In this document: positions 37,805 to 46,805 of the stretch, piece after piece
How the letters are laid out: each line of letters opens with the position of its first letter
How positions within the stretch are numbered: position 1 is the stretch's first letter
Assembly (NCBI GenBank): GCA_945919075.1
Contig: CAMEIX010000004.1
Span: 1-64,000 of the forward strand
Reading direction: 5' to 3'
DNA length: 64,000 nucleotides
Source: an uncultured Lachnospiraceae bacterium
Lineage (GTDB): Bacteria; Bacillota; Clostridia; Lachnospirales; Lachnospiraceae
Position numbers and translations under genes: made by a program
Notes under the pieces: model-generated
Told to the model about the DNA's origin: nothing
Databases searched by the model: none
Seen by the model: the letters and a program-made list of their open reading frames with translations, nothing else

Positions 37805-40800
37805 TCACTGGCTGATTGCTAAACTACCATCTTCTTTGACAACTATCTCTCCTGTTTTTTTAGCGTATTTAATTCCTCTCTCAACAACATCGATTAATGC
37901 CGCTCCACTTCTCGCATATCCCATTGTTCGAATCGTTTCCTTTATGAGTTCTTCCTTCTTTACACTATCGAGTCTTTTTAGTGTAAAACAAATTGCATTT
38001 TTAATTTCTTGAATGCATATATCTTCAAGAGCCCGTCTATCTACTACATCTGCATCTTTTCTAAAGGTGTAATACTCTTCCGGAATCTGCACATTACTCC
38101 AATAGAATTTTACACCATTTAGTTTTGTAGATTTTGCATTAGCCTTCTTAAGGGCTTTATCGGTTGCTTCAGATGTTTGTACACTAGCTCTTGAAATATC
38201 AAAGCTACGTAATATTTTTTTTACCAATCTTTCATATGATATGGGAGCTTCTATATCTATTATTGCCTGTGCATGCTCAAGGATAAGATTTAAAGAAGAC
38301 TTCAAAACATAATCGGACGTAGACATCTTGGTTACTGGAATGGATGCGGATATATAATCCTCGCATGAGTAAATTTTTTCAGTTTTTTCCGATATCATGG
38401 TATCTTGAATACTTATTGCATCAGCATACCTTGCTACTTTAGGAGTTACTACTACCGAATCTGAAACTAAACACATAGATATTTCCTGAGCATATCCCGC
38501 ATCATCATTGTTCTCTTCTTTTTCATGCTCACCGTTAGAACTTTCTTTGTTTTCATTTTCAGAAAAATCCACCTCTTCAGAAGTTGTCTCTGAAACTACT
38601 ATTGTTTCTGGTTCATCCTCAGAATCAGCACTATCGTTGGTCACTACATTTCTGTCGTTTGGTGTAAGCTTTGCTTTTTGCTCTTCTAACTTATTTAGAA
38701 GTTTCTGTAGCTCCTTTTCTTTATTATCCCACCAGTCCATAGTCCAAATTCTATGAAGTGTCCAACCTAATCCATTGAGAGCATTAATCTGTGCCACTTC
38801 CCTATCCTTTGTATTGGAAGACTGCCGATATGAATCACCATCAAGCAAGATTCCCAATAGATATTCATCTTCGTTGTAAGGATTAATTACTGCTATATCC
38901 ACCTTAAACTTTGAATGACCGACGGCTATCTGGTAGTTGTATCCGGCATCAGCAATTGCTTTACAAATAGTATCCAGCATTCCTTTCTGTTTCCTACCGG
39001 TCATGTCGCTGTATGACATTTGAAGATTCCCTTTTTCAGCGTATTCCAGGAAATTCTTCAGCGATTCAACACCTTTTGATTTTGTTCTCTTCAGATCGAT
39101 CATATCCGATGTCATTGTTGAATATACTATCATCTCGCTTCTGGCACGAGACACAGCAACATTCAGTCTCTTCCAGCCTCCCTCTTTATTTAATGGTCCA
39201 AAGTTAAGTAATAGTTTACCTTCTTCATCTGGGCCAAAAGCAACAGAGAACAAAATTACATCCCTCTCATCTCCCTGAACGTTTTCAAGGTTCTTGACAA
39301 ATAATGATTCGTCTCCTGACGATGCCCATTTATCAAACTCGGCATCCTTCAGAAATGCTTCTTGAAGCTTATCTTCAATAAGTGTCTGCTGTGTAATATT
39401 AAAGGTAACTACGCCAATGCTCTCATTTCTAAGCACATCATTTTTATATCTTCTTTTTATCTCAGCAACAATTGCATTAGCTTCTGCCTCATTTATACGT
39501 CCCCTCTTCCTGTCGAAGAATCCTTCAACCTTAACCATACTTACTCGTTTTTCTCTGTCGTTTACAGATGGAAATGTTAACATTGAATTCTCATAAAATT
39601 CATTATTACTAAAAGCAATCAGGCTCTCATGCCTACTTCTGTAATGCCACTGTAAATGTGCAGAAGGCATTCCCAGTGCCAGACAATCATCTAAGATACT
39701 GTCAAGATCTTCAATATCCAAATTATCCTCATCAACTGTATTACCAGCGAAAAAGCTTGTCGGGGGCATCTGATTAGGGTCACCTACAATTACAGCATTC
39801 TTCCCTCTCGCCAACACACCCACAGCTTTACATGTCGGTAATTGAGACGCTTCATCAAAAATGACTATGTCATATGTCTCGTTATCGGCAGACAAATACT
39901 GTGCAACTGATATTGGACTCATTAACATACATGGACATAATTTCACAAGTATATTAGGTATCTGATCAAAAAGTGATCTTATAGATACCCCTCTGCCATT
40001 GCTACTTATTGCCCTCCTTAATATGTTGAGTTCTTTGCTAATTTCAACATTCTCATATCCGGACGGAAGATTATGAGTCAACTTATAATACATTTCATCC
40101 TTTGTAAGTTCCATAAACTCTTCATCAAGTTTTTTAAACTGTACAATCTTTTCATTAAATCCATTACCCGTGAAACTGTTCAGTGCCGGTTCTGTTTCAA
40201 TAACCGATAAAATAATAGCTTTATATATCGAGCGTAAATATACATTTATCACATGTTCATGGGATAACCCCTTTGCATATGCATCACAAACAATTCCCAA
40301 ACCGGATTTCCGACATAAATCATCAAACTGCTTAAATATAATCCAGTCTTTAATAATTGAAGAATTAGAAATTAACCTTTCACAAAGCGCCTCTTTGTTT
40401 GCTAACCAATCTCCATCCTCATTTTCAAAAGAAAGATTCAGAAGTTTTATTACGCTTTTCTCATTTATATCTAATGTATTATGTGCCTCCTTCAATTTAC
40501 GTGCATTCCCTATACAGTCATTAAGCTGTCCTACTTGTTCAAGCCTTCTAATCTGCTCTGAAAACTGTCCGATAACTGCAAGCTGTCTCTTAACATCATC
40601 TTTATAAGCCTTTAAAGAATTGGTATCCTTACAGATTTCTAATATCTGTTTCCATTCATAAGCTAAAGATAACTTCTTTTCTTCAAGCTGCTTCTCCTGT
40701 TTTTGGAATAATTCAATAGCAGCTAATATTGCCGGAATCTGTTCTACTGTCACAGAACGCCTTGCAAAAGACTGTATTTCTGAAACCAGATTAGAAATCG

Positions 40801-43783
40801 CTTTACTCTTCCCAAAGCCTAAAAATTTATTATTCGCCTCATCATATTTCTTGTGAAATACACCCATATCCATATATAAGAATGCTTCTTGCCAATTTTG
40901 AAGTAATGCAGACTTCTTAGCAGTTAAAACATCTCGCTCCATTGCATATGTCAATGGCAAATCAAAATCCGCATCCAAATTTGTTGCATTCAAAAGTATT
41001 GAAGGTATTGATTTTGCCGAGATTACACTTTCTGCATACGCAAAAATATTTTTCCATTCCTCCTCTGATACAGGCATCTCAATGTTCATCTGAGAAACAA
41101 AAGTGACAGTTGATTCTTTTAACTCCTCAAGGGATTTCCTGTAATAGGCAACAGCCTCTTCCAAATCCATTCTAAGAGTCTGGGTATATACCGTCTGTCC
41201 AACCGATGACAAAGGATGTCCACACGGATGACCAACACCTCGACCGGCAGCAACTAACTGCTCAAGTAGTCTTTTCTGATTATCTAGTTCTCTTTGGGTC
41301 AATGTTCCTGCATATGATGTATCAAAACGCAACTCTGTCCCATAGTCAGGAATTATCTCATAGATATCGATTAATTCTTTAAGACTCTTTCCAAATTTTC
41401 TACAAACATGAAGCTTTTCGACATAGGCATCAAGTTCTTTTCTCATCCTGCGTATATCGTTAATTTTGTCGTCATATTCTGTTTTAGAACCACCTTCTCC
41501 TATCTCAAGTGTTCTTCTTAATTGATCTAAAACAGCCTTTTTAGTTGCCTTATTAGAATGCAACTCAAGGCAAAAATCACCTATACCGAGAGCTGCTAAT
41601 CTCTTTTGAACAACTTCAAGGGCTGCCATCTTTTCAGCAACAAATAGAATGGTCTTACCCTTTGTAAGTGCATTAGCAATCATAGCTGTAATAGTTTGAG
41701 ATTTTCCCGTTCCCGGAGGTCCATGCAACACAAAACTCACATCGTTTGCAGCCATATTTATAGCCCTTAACTGTGAATTGTCAGCTGTTATTGGAAGATA
41801 TGCTTCATCTGTATCAACAGACTCCGGTATGGTACAATCCCAATCGACAGCTCCCTTCATAAGACTTCTTACAATATTATTTCTCTCCAAGATATCACTT
41901 CTGCTATGTATGTCATTCCACATAACAAACTGAGAAAATGAGAAATTACCGATGAATCCTGCTTCAAGAACATCCCACATTCCAAGATTCATTACACTTC
42001 TTCTGATGATCGCAAAAATTTTGTCCAAATCAAGGCCATGTTCATCCGTTGGTAATGGGCTTAAGCCTGTAATCTGAATTCCATAATTCTGCTTTAGGAA
42101 TTCAAGTAAAGTAATGTTTATCTGTGCATCCTCATCACGCATACGCATAGTATAGCCTTTACTTGCTGACTTCCTTGTAATGTCAATCGGAATCATCACA
42201 ACCGGTGCATATCTGACAGTCTGTGTTGTATTCTTCCCTTCTACCCATCTTAGCAATCCTAAAGCTAAATAGAGTGTACTTGCGCCATTCTCCTCAAGCG
42301 AAGTTTTTGCTGAACGATACATTTTTGTCAGACAAGAATTTAAGTCTTTTTCTGGATAGAACGAATGTAATCTCTTATGCTTGCTTTCTAATTCTATGAA
42401 ATCCTTAAATGGTCCCATATCGGTGAGGGCTTCAACCGGAATACCATCCCCTTTAATCGTCATATTGTCGGGGCGTGGTAACACCTGGAATTCTTCACCG
42501 TCATTTAGTGCATCTTCAAGAACTGCAATATTGCTACACAAAAGAGGCACTACGGCCTTTGTGAAACGCATATTAATAAGCATGTTGCGCATACTTAAAT
42601 CGAGCAGTTTTCGCTCCCATTGAGTAAGCTTAGTTACCTCCTCTTTTTGGGGCAGTCCACTTAAATCAAAAGTCTTCCCTACCTCTTTAGGTGCACTTGT
42701 AACCTCTTTATCATTTCTTTCCTTATGCTCAACAACAAATCCGGAATCTGTTAATAAACGAACAGGTAACGGTCTGATACCCATACTTCTGGCGCGAGTA
42801 ACATCTATTACAAATTCAAATCTACCATAATTTGATACGCTCTCCTCTGCTCTCTTTACAGCAGTATCAAAATCCTGCGTCTTTCCCGCGCACATGCATG
42901 TACATTCAACAACAACCATCTCATGAATACCATTTGCCATTCTCTTTTCAAGATGAGATGGATCATCCATAATCGTGTCAGAAAATGATTCTTCAATTAA
43001 CCATACACCAGCAAAAATATGCCCATGCATCAAAATCAATACCGGATTTAACCCCATAGCTTCGAGGCATGCCACATATAATAGAGTCATGTCCATACAA
43101 GTGCCAAGATGCTGGTCCATTACAGCATCAGCCAATCTTATTCTCTGTCCAAAGATTTCAAAACTGGAAGGTGGATTTGCATATATTATATTCTTCTGCT
43201 GAATAGCAGCATATGCCGCTGCAGCCATTTGCTTTACCCTGTTAGGGTCACCATATTGATATCCTGCCAATGATGGGTCACCCGTCCAGTTTTCTAAATA
43301 GTTTGATGCAAGCTGAATAAGACTCACGACAACTGGGTGATTTGGTAATGAAAAAGCTGCCAAAAGTTCCGGTGTATATTTAAGACCAGGCCACTCATCA
43401 AAAGCCAATGCAACAATTTCTTTTTTCTGACTTGTTATCTCTTCACCGACAAAACTTATACTAACTTTCAGATTGCAAGTAACTCGTTCAGTCAATGATG
43501 CAAGATAATCAGAATTAATATGTAATCTAATATCCTTAAAATGGAGTTCTGAAAATGCATCTATCTTATCTATTCCCAGTGAGAATACGTCAACGAGAGC
43601 ATTATCGGATTCTATTTTCAAAAGAAGATTTTCATAGATTTCTTCAGAAGTATTCTTCACACATATATCTCTGATTATCTTTGCCCCTTGTTGATACACC
43701 GCATATGTTAGTACATCATCAATTTCACTGCTTAACTCGATTTTTCCTTTCAAATTTATTGCATCAGCAGTGTCCTTTTCCAT
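37805..43783 (-). CDS. DUF4011-SF1 helicase-Vsr-like nuclease-DUF3320 fusion (Hhe-like defence protein)
   Basis: A 1992-residue multidomain protein. About 140-270 is transglutaminase-like, with Cys in GTCMDMTLLYVACLEA and His in LMHGHIFAGVW. DUF4011 begins near 388 (WERKLLDLSMRNMLINMR). The SF1 helicase has Walker A HGPPGTGKS (688-695), Walker B VIFDEASQ, motif III GDPNQMPP, HYRSRHESL, and motifs V/VI ENVQGDERD and LNVAVSRARS, split by a long coiled insertion. A Vsr-like restriction-endonuclease domain follows (FKVDIAV, GILLDGDSY, LHRIWTMDWW), then DUF3320 near the end. This order matches the single-gene Hhe antiphage system as I recall it. The usual IExDG of the nuclease reads ILLDG here. 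GGGGGA lies 6 nt before the chosen ATG. Confidence 0.88.
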   Translation of the reverse strand: MEKDTADAINLKGKIELSSEIDDVLTYAVYQQGAKIIRDICVKNTSEEIYENLLLKIESDNALVDVFSLGIDKIDAFSELHFKDIRLHINSDYLASLTERVTCNLKVSISFVGEEITSQKKEIVALAFDEWPGLKYTPELLAAFSLPNHPVVVSLIQLASNYLENWTGDPSLAGYQYGDPNRVKQMAAAAYAAIQQKNIIYANPPSSFEIFGQRIRLADAVMDQHLGTCMDMTLLYVACLEAMGLNPVLILMHGHIFAGVWLIEESFSDTIMDDPSHLEKRMANGIHEMVVVECTCMCAGKTQDFDTAVKRAEESVSNYGRFEFVIDVTRARSMGIRPLPVRLLTDSGFVVEHKERNDKEVTSAPKEVGKTFDLSGLPQKEEVTKLTQWERKLLDLSMRNMLINMRFTKAVVPLLCSNIAVLEDALNDGEEFQVLPRPDNMTIKGDGIPVEALTDMGPFKDFIELESKHKRLHSFYPEKDLNSCLTKMYRSAKTSLEENGASTLYLALGLLRWVEGKNTTQTVRYAPVVMIPIDITRKSASKGYTMRMRDEDAQINITLLEFLKQNYGIQITGLSPLPTDEHGLDLDKIFAIIRRSVMNLGMWDVLEAGFIGNFSFSQFVMWNDIHSRSDILERNNIVRSLMKGAVDWDCTIPESVDTDEAYLPITADNSQLRAINMAANDVSFVLHGPPGTGKSQTITAMIANALTKGKTILFVAEKMAALEVVQKRLAALGIGDFCLELHSNKATKKAVLDQLRRTLEIGEGGSKTEYDDKINDIRRMRKELDAYVEKLHVCRKFGKSLKELIDIYEIIPDYGTELRFDTSYAGTLTQRELDNQKRLLEQLVAAGRGVGHPCGHPLSSVGQTVYTQTLRMDLEEAVAYYRKSLEELKESTVTFVSQMNIEMPVSEEEWKNIFAYAESVISAKSIPSILLNATNLDADFDLPLTYAMERDVLTAKKSALLQNWQEAFLYMDMGVFHKKYDEANNKFLGFGKSKAISNLVSEIQSFARRSVTVEQIPAILAAIELFQKQEKQLEEKKLSLAYEWKQILEICKDTNSLKAYKDDVKRQLAVIGQFSEQIRRLEQVGQLNDCIGNARKLKEAHNTLDINEKSVIKLLNLSFENEDGDWLANKEALCERLISNSSIIKDWIIFKQFDDLCRKSGLGIVCDAYAKGLSHEHVINVYLRSIYKAIILSVIETEPALNSFTGNGFNEKIVQFKKLDEEFMELTKDEMYYKLTHNLPSGYENVEISKELNILRRAISSNGRGVSIRSLFDQIPNILVKLCPCMLMSPISVAQYLSADNETYDIVIFDEASQLPTCKAVGVLARGKNAVIVGDPNQMPPTSFFAGNTVDEDNLDIEDLDSILDDCLALGMPSAHLQWHYRSRHESLIAFSNNEFYENSMLTFPSVNDREKRVSMVKVEGFFDRKRGRINEAEANAIVAEIKRRYKNDVLRNESIGVVTFNITQQTLIEDKLQEAFLKDAEFDKWASSGDESLFVKNLENVQGDERDVILFSVAFGPDEEGKLLLNFGPLNKEGGWKRLNVAVSRARSEMIVYSTMTSDMIDLKRTKSKGVESLKNFLEYAEKGNLQMSYSDMTGRKQKGMLDTICKAIADAGYNYQIAVGHSKFKVDIAVINPYNEDEYLLGILLDGDSYRQSSNTKDREVAQINALNGLGWTLHRIWTMDWWDNKEKELQKLLNKLEEQKAKLTPNDRNVVTNDSADSEDEPETIVVSETTSEEVDFSENENKESSNGEHEKEENNDDAGYAQEISMCLVSDSVVVTPKVARYADAISIQDTMISEKTEKIYSCEDYISASIPVTKMSTSDYVLKSSLNLILEHAQAIIDIEAPISYERLVKKILRSFDISRASVQTSEATDKALKKANAKSTKLNGVKFYWSNVQIPEEYYTFRKDADVVDRRALEDICIQEIKNAICFTLKRLDSVKKEELIKETIRTMGYARSGAALIDVVERGIKYAKKTGEIVVKEDGSLAISQ

Positions 43784-43903
43784 TGTAAATCCCCCATTCT
43801 TCAAATAACGTATTTCTGCATTTTAATCAATTGCGTCTCCACAACTGGTACATTTTCTATACTATAGGTGGAATAGGTGGCATAACATTTGCAAATACTG
43901 TTT

Positions 43904-44091
43904 TTAACTCATCAACTGTATATCGCATTCTAAATAGTCACAAATTCGTAATAATACAGACAATGCCACTTCTTCATTTCTACGTAGTTTTGTCATTTTT
44001 CCTGTAGCAATACTTAAATCTTTTCTGAATTGCTCCTGTGAAATTTCTTTTTCAATAAGCAATATTCAGAGTTTTTATAACTGATGCTCAT
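43904..44091 (-). pseudogene. Decayed XRE-family HTH regulator gene
   Basis: Starting at ATG 44089-44091 the frame reads MSISYKN and then shifts. The following frame, in a different phase, reads LLIEKEISQEQFRKDLSIA, then TGKMTKLRRNEEVALSVLLRICDYLEC, which is a plain Cro/C1-type HTH. Restoring one A in the AAAA run would join the two, but a TGA then stands where the family has Trp. So at least two lesions are present. A second frame (43857-43928) would encode a 23-residue peptide beginning MRYTVDELK and ending PPIPPIV. A good promoter lies at 44116-44144. The rest of 43784-44350 is AT-rich with nothing recognised. Confidence 0.65.
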
Positions 44092-44115
44092 TCAATACAC
44101 TTCTTATCTATTAAC

Positions 44116-44144
44116 ATTATATTACTATCGAGTCATGAAATCAA
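44116..44144 (-). promoter_or_regulatory. Promoter of the decayed HTH gene, possibly of the helicase gene
   Basis: On the minus strand TTGATT (44139-44144) and TATAAT (44116-44121) are separated by 17 nt, 25 nt upstream of the HTH ATG. No better promoter was found closer to the helicase gene. Confidence 0.6.
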
Positions 44145-44350
44145 ATGAAATATACATTTTCAAATCACTATATCGCATGATGTTGCGACTTTCAGTTTCA
44201 ATATTGCCATTTTTAACCCATAATGTGAAATTTTAAATTTTTGTAAACATATTTTTATAAACTGAATAATAAAATCAGCACTTTTTAGAAGAAAATCTCC
44301 AGCAATCATATATTATTCCAACGAATGTTTGTTAATAAAATGCTATCAAC

Positions 44351-45505
44351 CTATTTGGGCTTATTCTTTTTCAACGTGTGATAAGTAATAATGACTTCTG
44401 CATCTAACCTGTACTTATCGTAAGAGTCGAATTTCTTCTCTCCATTTATGGTCACCGACTTTACTTCTCTATCATCGGTGAGCCAACCCGTTATAATGTC
44501 ATATTCAACGATTGTGGAAATATTTGTGAACCCAGCATTTTCAAATTCTTCTAATACATCAAGGTAATTCATGCCTTTTGCTTCTTTCGATGTCAACGGA
44601 GGAGCATATAATTCTACGGTATGATATACAACCGTAATCCATAAATTTGATGGATATTTTGTATCTTCATCAAAAGAATCACTGAACATAAGCTTCACTT
44701 CTGTGACAAGATTTTCCTCATCATCTCTGGATATAGTTAAATCCGATATTTCTTTCTTATGAACATTTGAGAAACCAGATTCCTTTAGCCTTTGAATCGT
44801 CTCCGTATACTTAAGTCCTTCTAAAGATTCACTTGAATATCCAATCGGAATCAATTTTTGGACTTCATAATATCCTATCAGTGAAAGCACAACGATAACA
44901 GAAATTAAGATTGTGATGGCAATACCTTTTCTATGTTTCCTTCTCCAAGCACGTCTTTTTTTGCTGTTAATGCGAGCCTTTTCTCTTCGCTCTGCCTCAC
45001 GCTTTGCTTCTTTTTCTCGTTCTTCAGCCGCGACTTTTGCGCTAGCGGCCATCAATCCAACTAATCCTGCACCAATTATAGTACCGATTGCTTCTCCTAA
45101 ACTACTACCGTTAGGATCATGCTCTTCAGAGTCTTCATCTGCATTATATGAAATTCTACTCCCCGATGAATCTGTAAAATACCCACTTCCATCGGAATAT
45201 TTGTACCCATCACTGCCATCACCGCCACGATAATATCCACTTCCATCAGAGTACTTATAAGCATCTGTTCCATCAGCACCGCGATAATATGCACTTCCAT
45301 CAGAATAAATATATCCATCACTTCCGTCAGCACCATGATAATATCCGCTTCCATCGGAATAAATATATCCTTCACTGCCATCAGCACCGTGATAATATCC
45401 GCTTCCATCAGAATATCGATAAGATTCTCCGCCCTCATCATCACCATTTATAAATCCGCAGTCGTCAGAAAACAGAAAATCTTTTCCTTTACTCTTTTTT
45501 GCCAT
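44351..45505 (-). CDS. Glycine-rich repeat membrane protein with two PASTA-like domains
   Basis: A 384-residue protein. Residues 28-120 are about five 18-residue repeats of the type YSDGSGYYHGADGSDGY. A Lys/Arg/Glu helix (about 155-195) precedes one transmembrane helix (about 198-218). Outside are two PASTA-like units (LEGLKYTETIQRLKESGFSN and AKGMNYLDVLEEFENAGFTN, each with a beta strand pair). It has no kinase domain, unlike most PASTA proteins. The repeats would be cytosolic in an N-in topology. GAGGTG lies 7 nt before the ATG. Function unknown. Confidence 0.75.
   Translation of the reverse strand: MAKKSKGKDFLFSDDCGFINGDDEGGESYRYSDGSGYYHGADGSEGYIYSDGSGYYHGADGSDGYIYSDGSAYYRGADGTDAYKYSDGSGYYRGGDGSDGYKYSDGSGYFTDSSGSRISYNADEDSEEHDPNGSSLGEAIGTIIGAGLVGLMAASAKVAAEEREKEAKREAERREKARINSKKRRAWRRKHRKGIAITILISVIVVLSLIGYYEVQKLIPIGYSSESLEGLKYTETIQRLKESGFSNVHKKEISDLTISRDDEENLVTEVKLMFSDSFDEDTKYPSNLWITVVYHTVELYAPPLTSKEAKGMNYLDVLEEFENAGFTNISTIVEYDIITGWLTDDREVKSVTINGEKKFDSYDKYRLDAEVIITYHTLKKNKPK
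45154..45427 (-). repeat. 54-bp in-frame tandem repeats encoding YSDGSGYY units
   Basis: About five copies with a 54-bp period inside the glycine-rich protein gene. Copies differ at several third positions and in the H/R and A/G residues, so the array is not freshly duplicated. It could vary in copy number by slippage or recombination. Confidence 0.85.
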
Positions 45506-45543
45506 GTTCTCACCTCGATTTCAGTGTTATTATCTATCCAATT

Positions 45544-45740
45544 TTACATTGTCAAAATTACCGTTGTACCTGCAGTAATTTCAAAAAAGAACTGTTGTAT
45601 TTGAGCATACTCTTTCGCTCAACTTTCATTACCTCCACAGATTCTTCTGCCTTTTTTATAGTTTCTGTTATGGCTTTTTTCTCATACTTATCTTTACACT
45701 TCACAGTATATTCAAGTGTCGGAAAGCTAATTTTCCAACT
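45544..45740 (-). pseudogene. Possible gene remnant between the repeat protein and YhcG remnant
   Basis: An open frame of about 65 codons without a plausible start, reading WKISFPTLEYTVKCKDKYEKK and ending FFEITAGTTVILTM. It is bounded upstream by a TAG shortly after the YhcG remnant. Composition looks coding, but I recognise no family. It could also be chance. Confidence 0.25.
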
Positions 45741-45757
45741 CTACAACTTTGCGAACT

Positions 45758-46536
45758 TTATTTATCACTTAATTCGTTCTCTATCTCTGCAATAGTTGGC
45801 ATAGAACTCTTGAAATGCTCTACAACAAAACTATTAATATCGTATTCAGAAATACCAATAGGAACATTCATCGTATTTACTGCATATTTGGCGAGCACAT
45901 TATCTTTCGTCTTGCATATAAGCAATCCAACTGTAGGGTCTTCATTTTCTCTTTTTAAGATTCCATCCACTGCAGCCACATACGTTCCCAACTGTCCCAT
46001 ATCGCCAGGCTCATAATTTCTTGTCTTAATTTCCACTACCACATAACATTGATTTTGAATATTATAGAAAAGCATATCTAAAAACTTTTCTGTCTGTCCC
46101 ACTTCAAGCCGATACTCTCTTCCAACAAACGAAAATCCTGTTCCTAACTCCAGAAGGAAATTCTGAACATCTGCCATTAAGGCATCCTTAAGTTCCTTTT
46201 CATCATAGTCCTCTCGTAGAGCTAAAAAATCAAAATTATAAGGATCCTTTGTCATCTGTTGTGCGAGATCACTTTTACATCAGGTAAAACTTTTGAAAAA
46301 TTAGTAATAGCTTTTCCCTGACGCTCATATAAATCTGTATCTAGGAAGTTTAATAAAACGGCTCTCGACCAATTATTTTCTAAAGTTTTATGCACATAAA
46401 ATAGAGCCTTGTTAACATCTTTTCTACACTTACCAATTATTTGAATATGATGTTTCCATGGAATTTTAAAAATAGCTTCATCTATGCAATCCACAACAAG
46501 CTGTTGTGGATTTGAATTATGCGGGTCATGACCCGC
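45758..46536 (-). pseudogene. YhcG/DUF1016 PDDEXK nuclease, truncated and frameshifted
   Basis: Two frames together encode the C-terminal two thirds of a YhcG-type protein. The upstream frame (46494 down to 46252) carries NNWSRAVLLNFLDTDLYERQG and KAITNF. Near 46270 the reading shifts by one base: continuing in the other phase gives KSDLAQQMTKDPYNFDFLAL, then the nuclease core FLDMLFYNIQNQCYVVVEIKTR and GDMGQLGTYVAAVDGIL, as in intact homologues. The DUF1016 N-terminal domain is missing. The frame can be followed upstream only to the palindrome at 46517-46540. Intact YhcG proteins act with restriction-modification or mobile loci. Confidence 0.8.
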
Positions 46537-46540
46537 ATAA
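46490..46540. repeat. Two perfect inverted repeats at the YhcG breakpoint
   Basis: TCCACAACA (46490-46498) and TGTTGTGGA (46502-46510) form one hairpin. A 24-bp perfect palindrome with half-site TTATGCGGGTCA is centred between 46528 and 46529. They lie where the YhcG coding similarity stops. Confidence 0.8.
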
Positions 46541-46590
46541 TAAAAAGCATTACTTCTCGGTTACAGCCCGAACCAGTAATGCTTATTTTT
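46541..46590 (-). terminator. Terminator hairpin of the c-di-GMP riboswitch
   Basis: AAGCATTACT (46545-46554) and AGTAATGCTT (46575-46584) form a 10-bp outer stem that can continue through GGTT/AACC. On the minus strand it exits into TTTTTATTA. It begins about seven bases after the riboswitch P1 element, the position of an expression platform. Confidence 0.8.
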
Positions 46591-46658
46591 TGCAACTGGC
46601 TGACATTTTACAGTCCCTATAGCTTTGCGTCATATGCTTTCACATATTTTGCCCCAAC
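46591..46658 (-). promoter_or_regulatory. Cyclic di-GMP-I (GEMM) riboswitch aptamer
   Basis: On the minus strand the aptamer reads GGGGCAAAATATGT, a GAAA tetraloop closed by an ATATG/CATAT stem (P2), then GACGCAAAGCTATAGGGACT, a short hairpin, and AGCCAGTTGC. The GACGCAAAGC core, the GAAA loop with its receptor-side sequence TATAGGG/AGCC, and P1 (GCAA/TTGC) are the diagnostic parts of GEMM-I. It has its own promoter upstream and a terminator directly downstream, so it is a complete transcriptional switch. Downstream lies only the decayed YhcG gene, so its target seems lost. Confidence 0.88.
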
Positions 46659-46672
46659 ATTATATTGGAATA

Positions 46673-46701
46673 ATTATACTCTTTTGCAAGATGAATGGCA
46701 A
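46673..46701 (-). promoter_or_regulatory. Promoter of the c-di-GMP riboswitch transcript
   Basis: On the minus strand TTGCCA (46696-46701) and TATAAT (46673-46678) are separated by 17 nt. Expected initiation near 46666 is just upstream of the aptamer. The remaining 46702-46805 holds nothing I recognise. Confidence 0.7.
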
Positions 46702-46805
46702 CCTTTTTTCCGCATACTTCATGTTATTTTCAGCAATTTTTAACCATCTAAATCAAGAATCACTTTGACCACTCCTCGCTTTTTGAAACACTATTTAATA
46801 TCTGG

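Noticed and set aside
45097..45447. Repetitive 116-codon frame inside the glycine-rich repeat gene
   Set aside because: It is an alternative phase of the 54-bp repeats; the repeat/PASTA frame has the ribosome binding site and domains.
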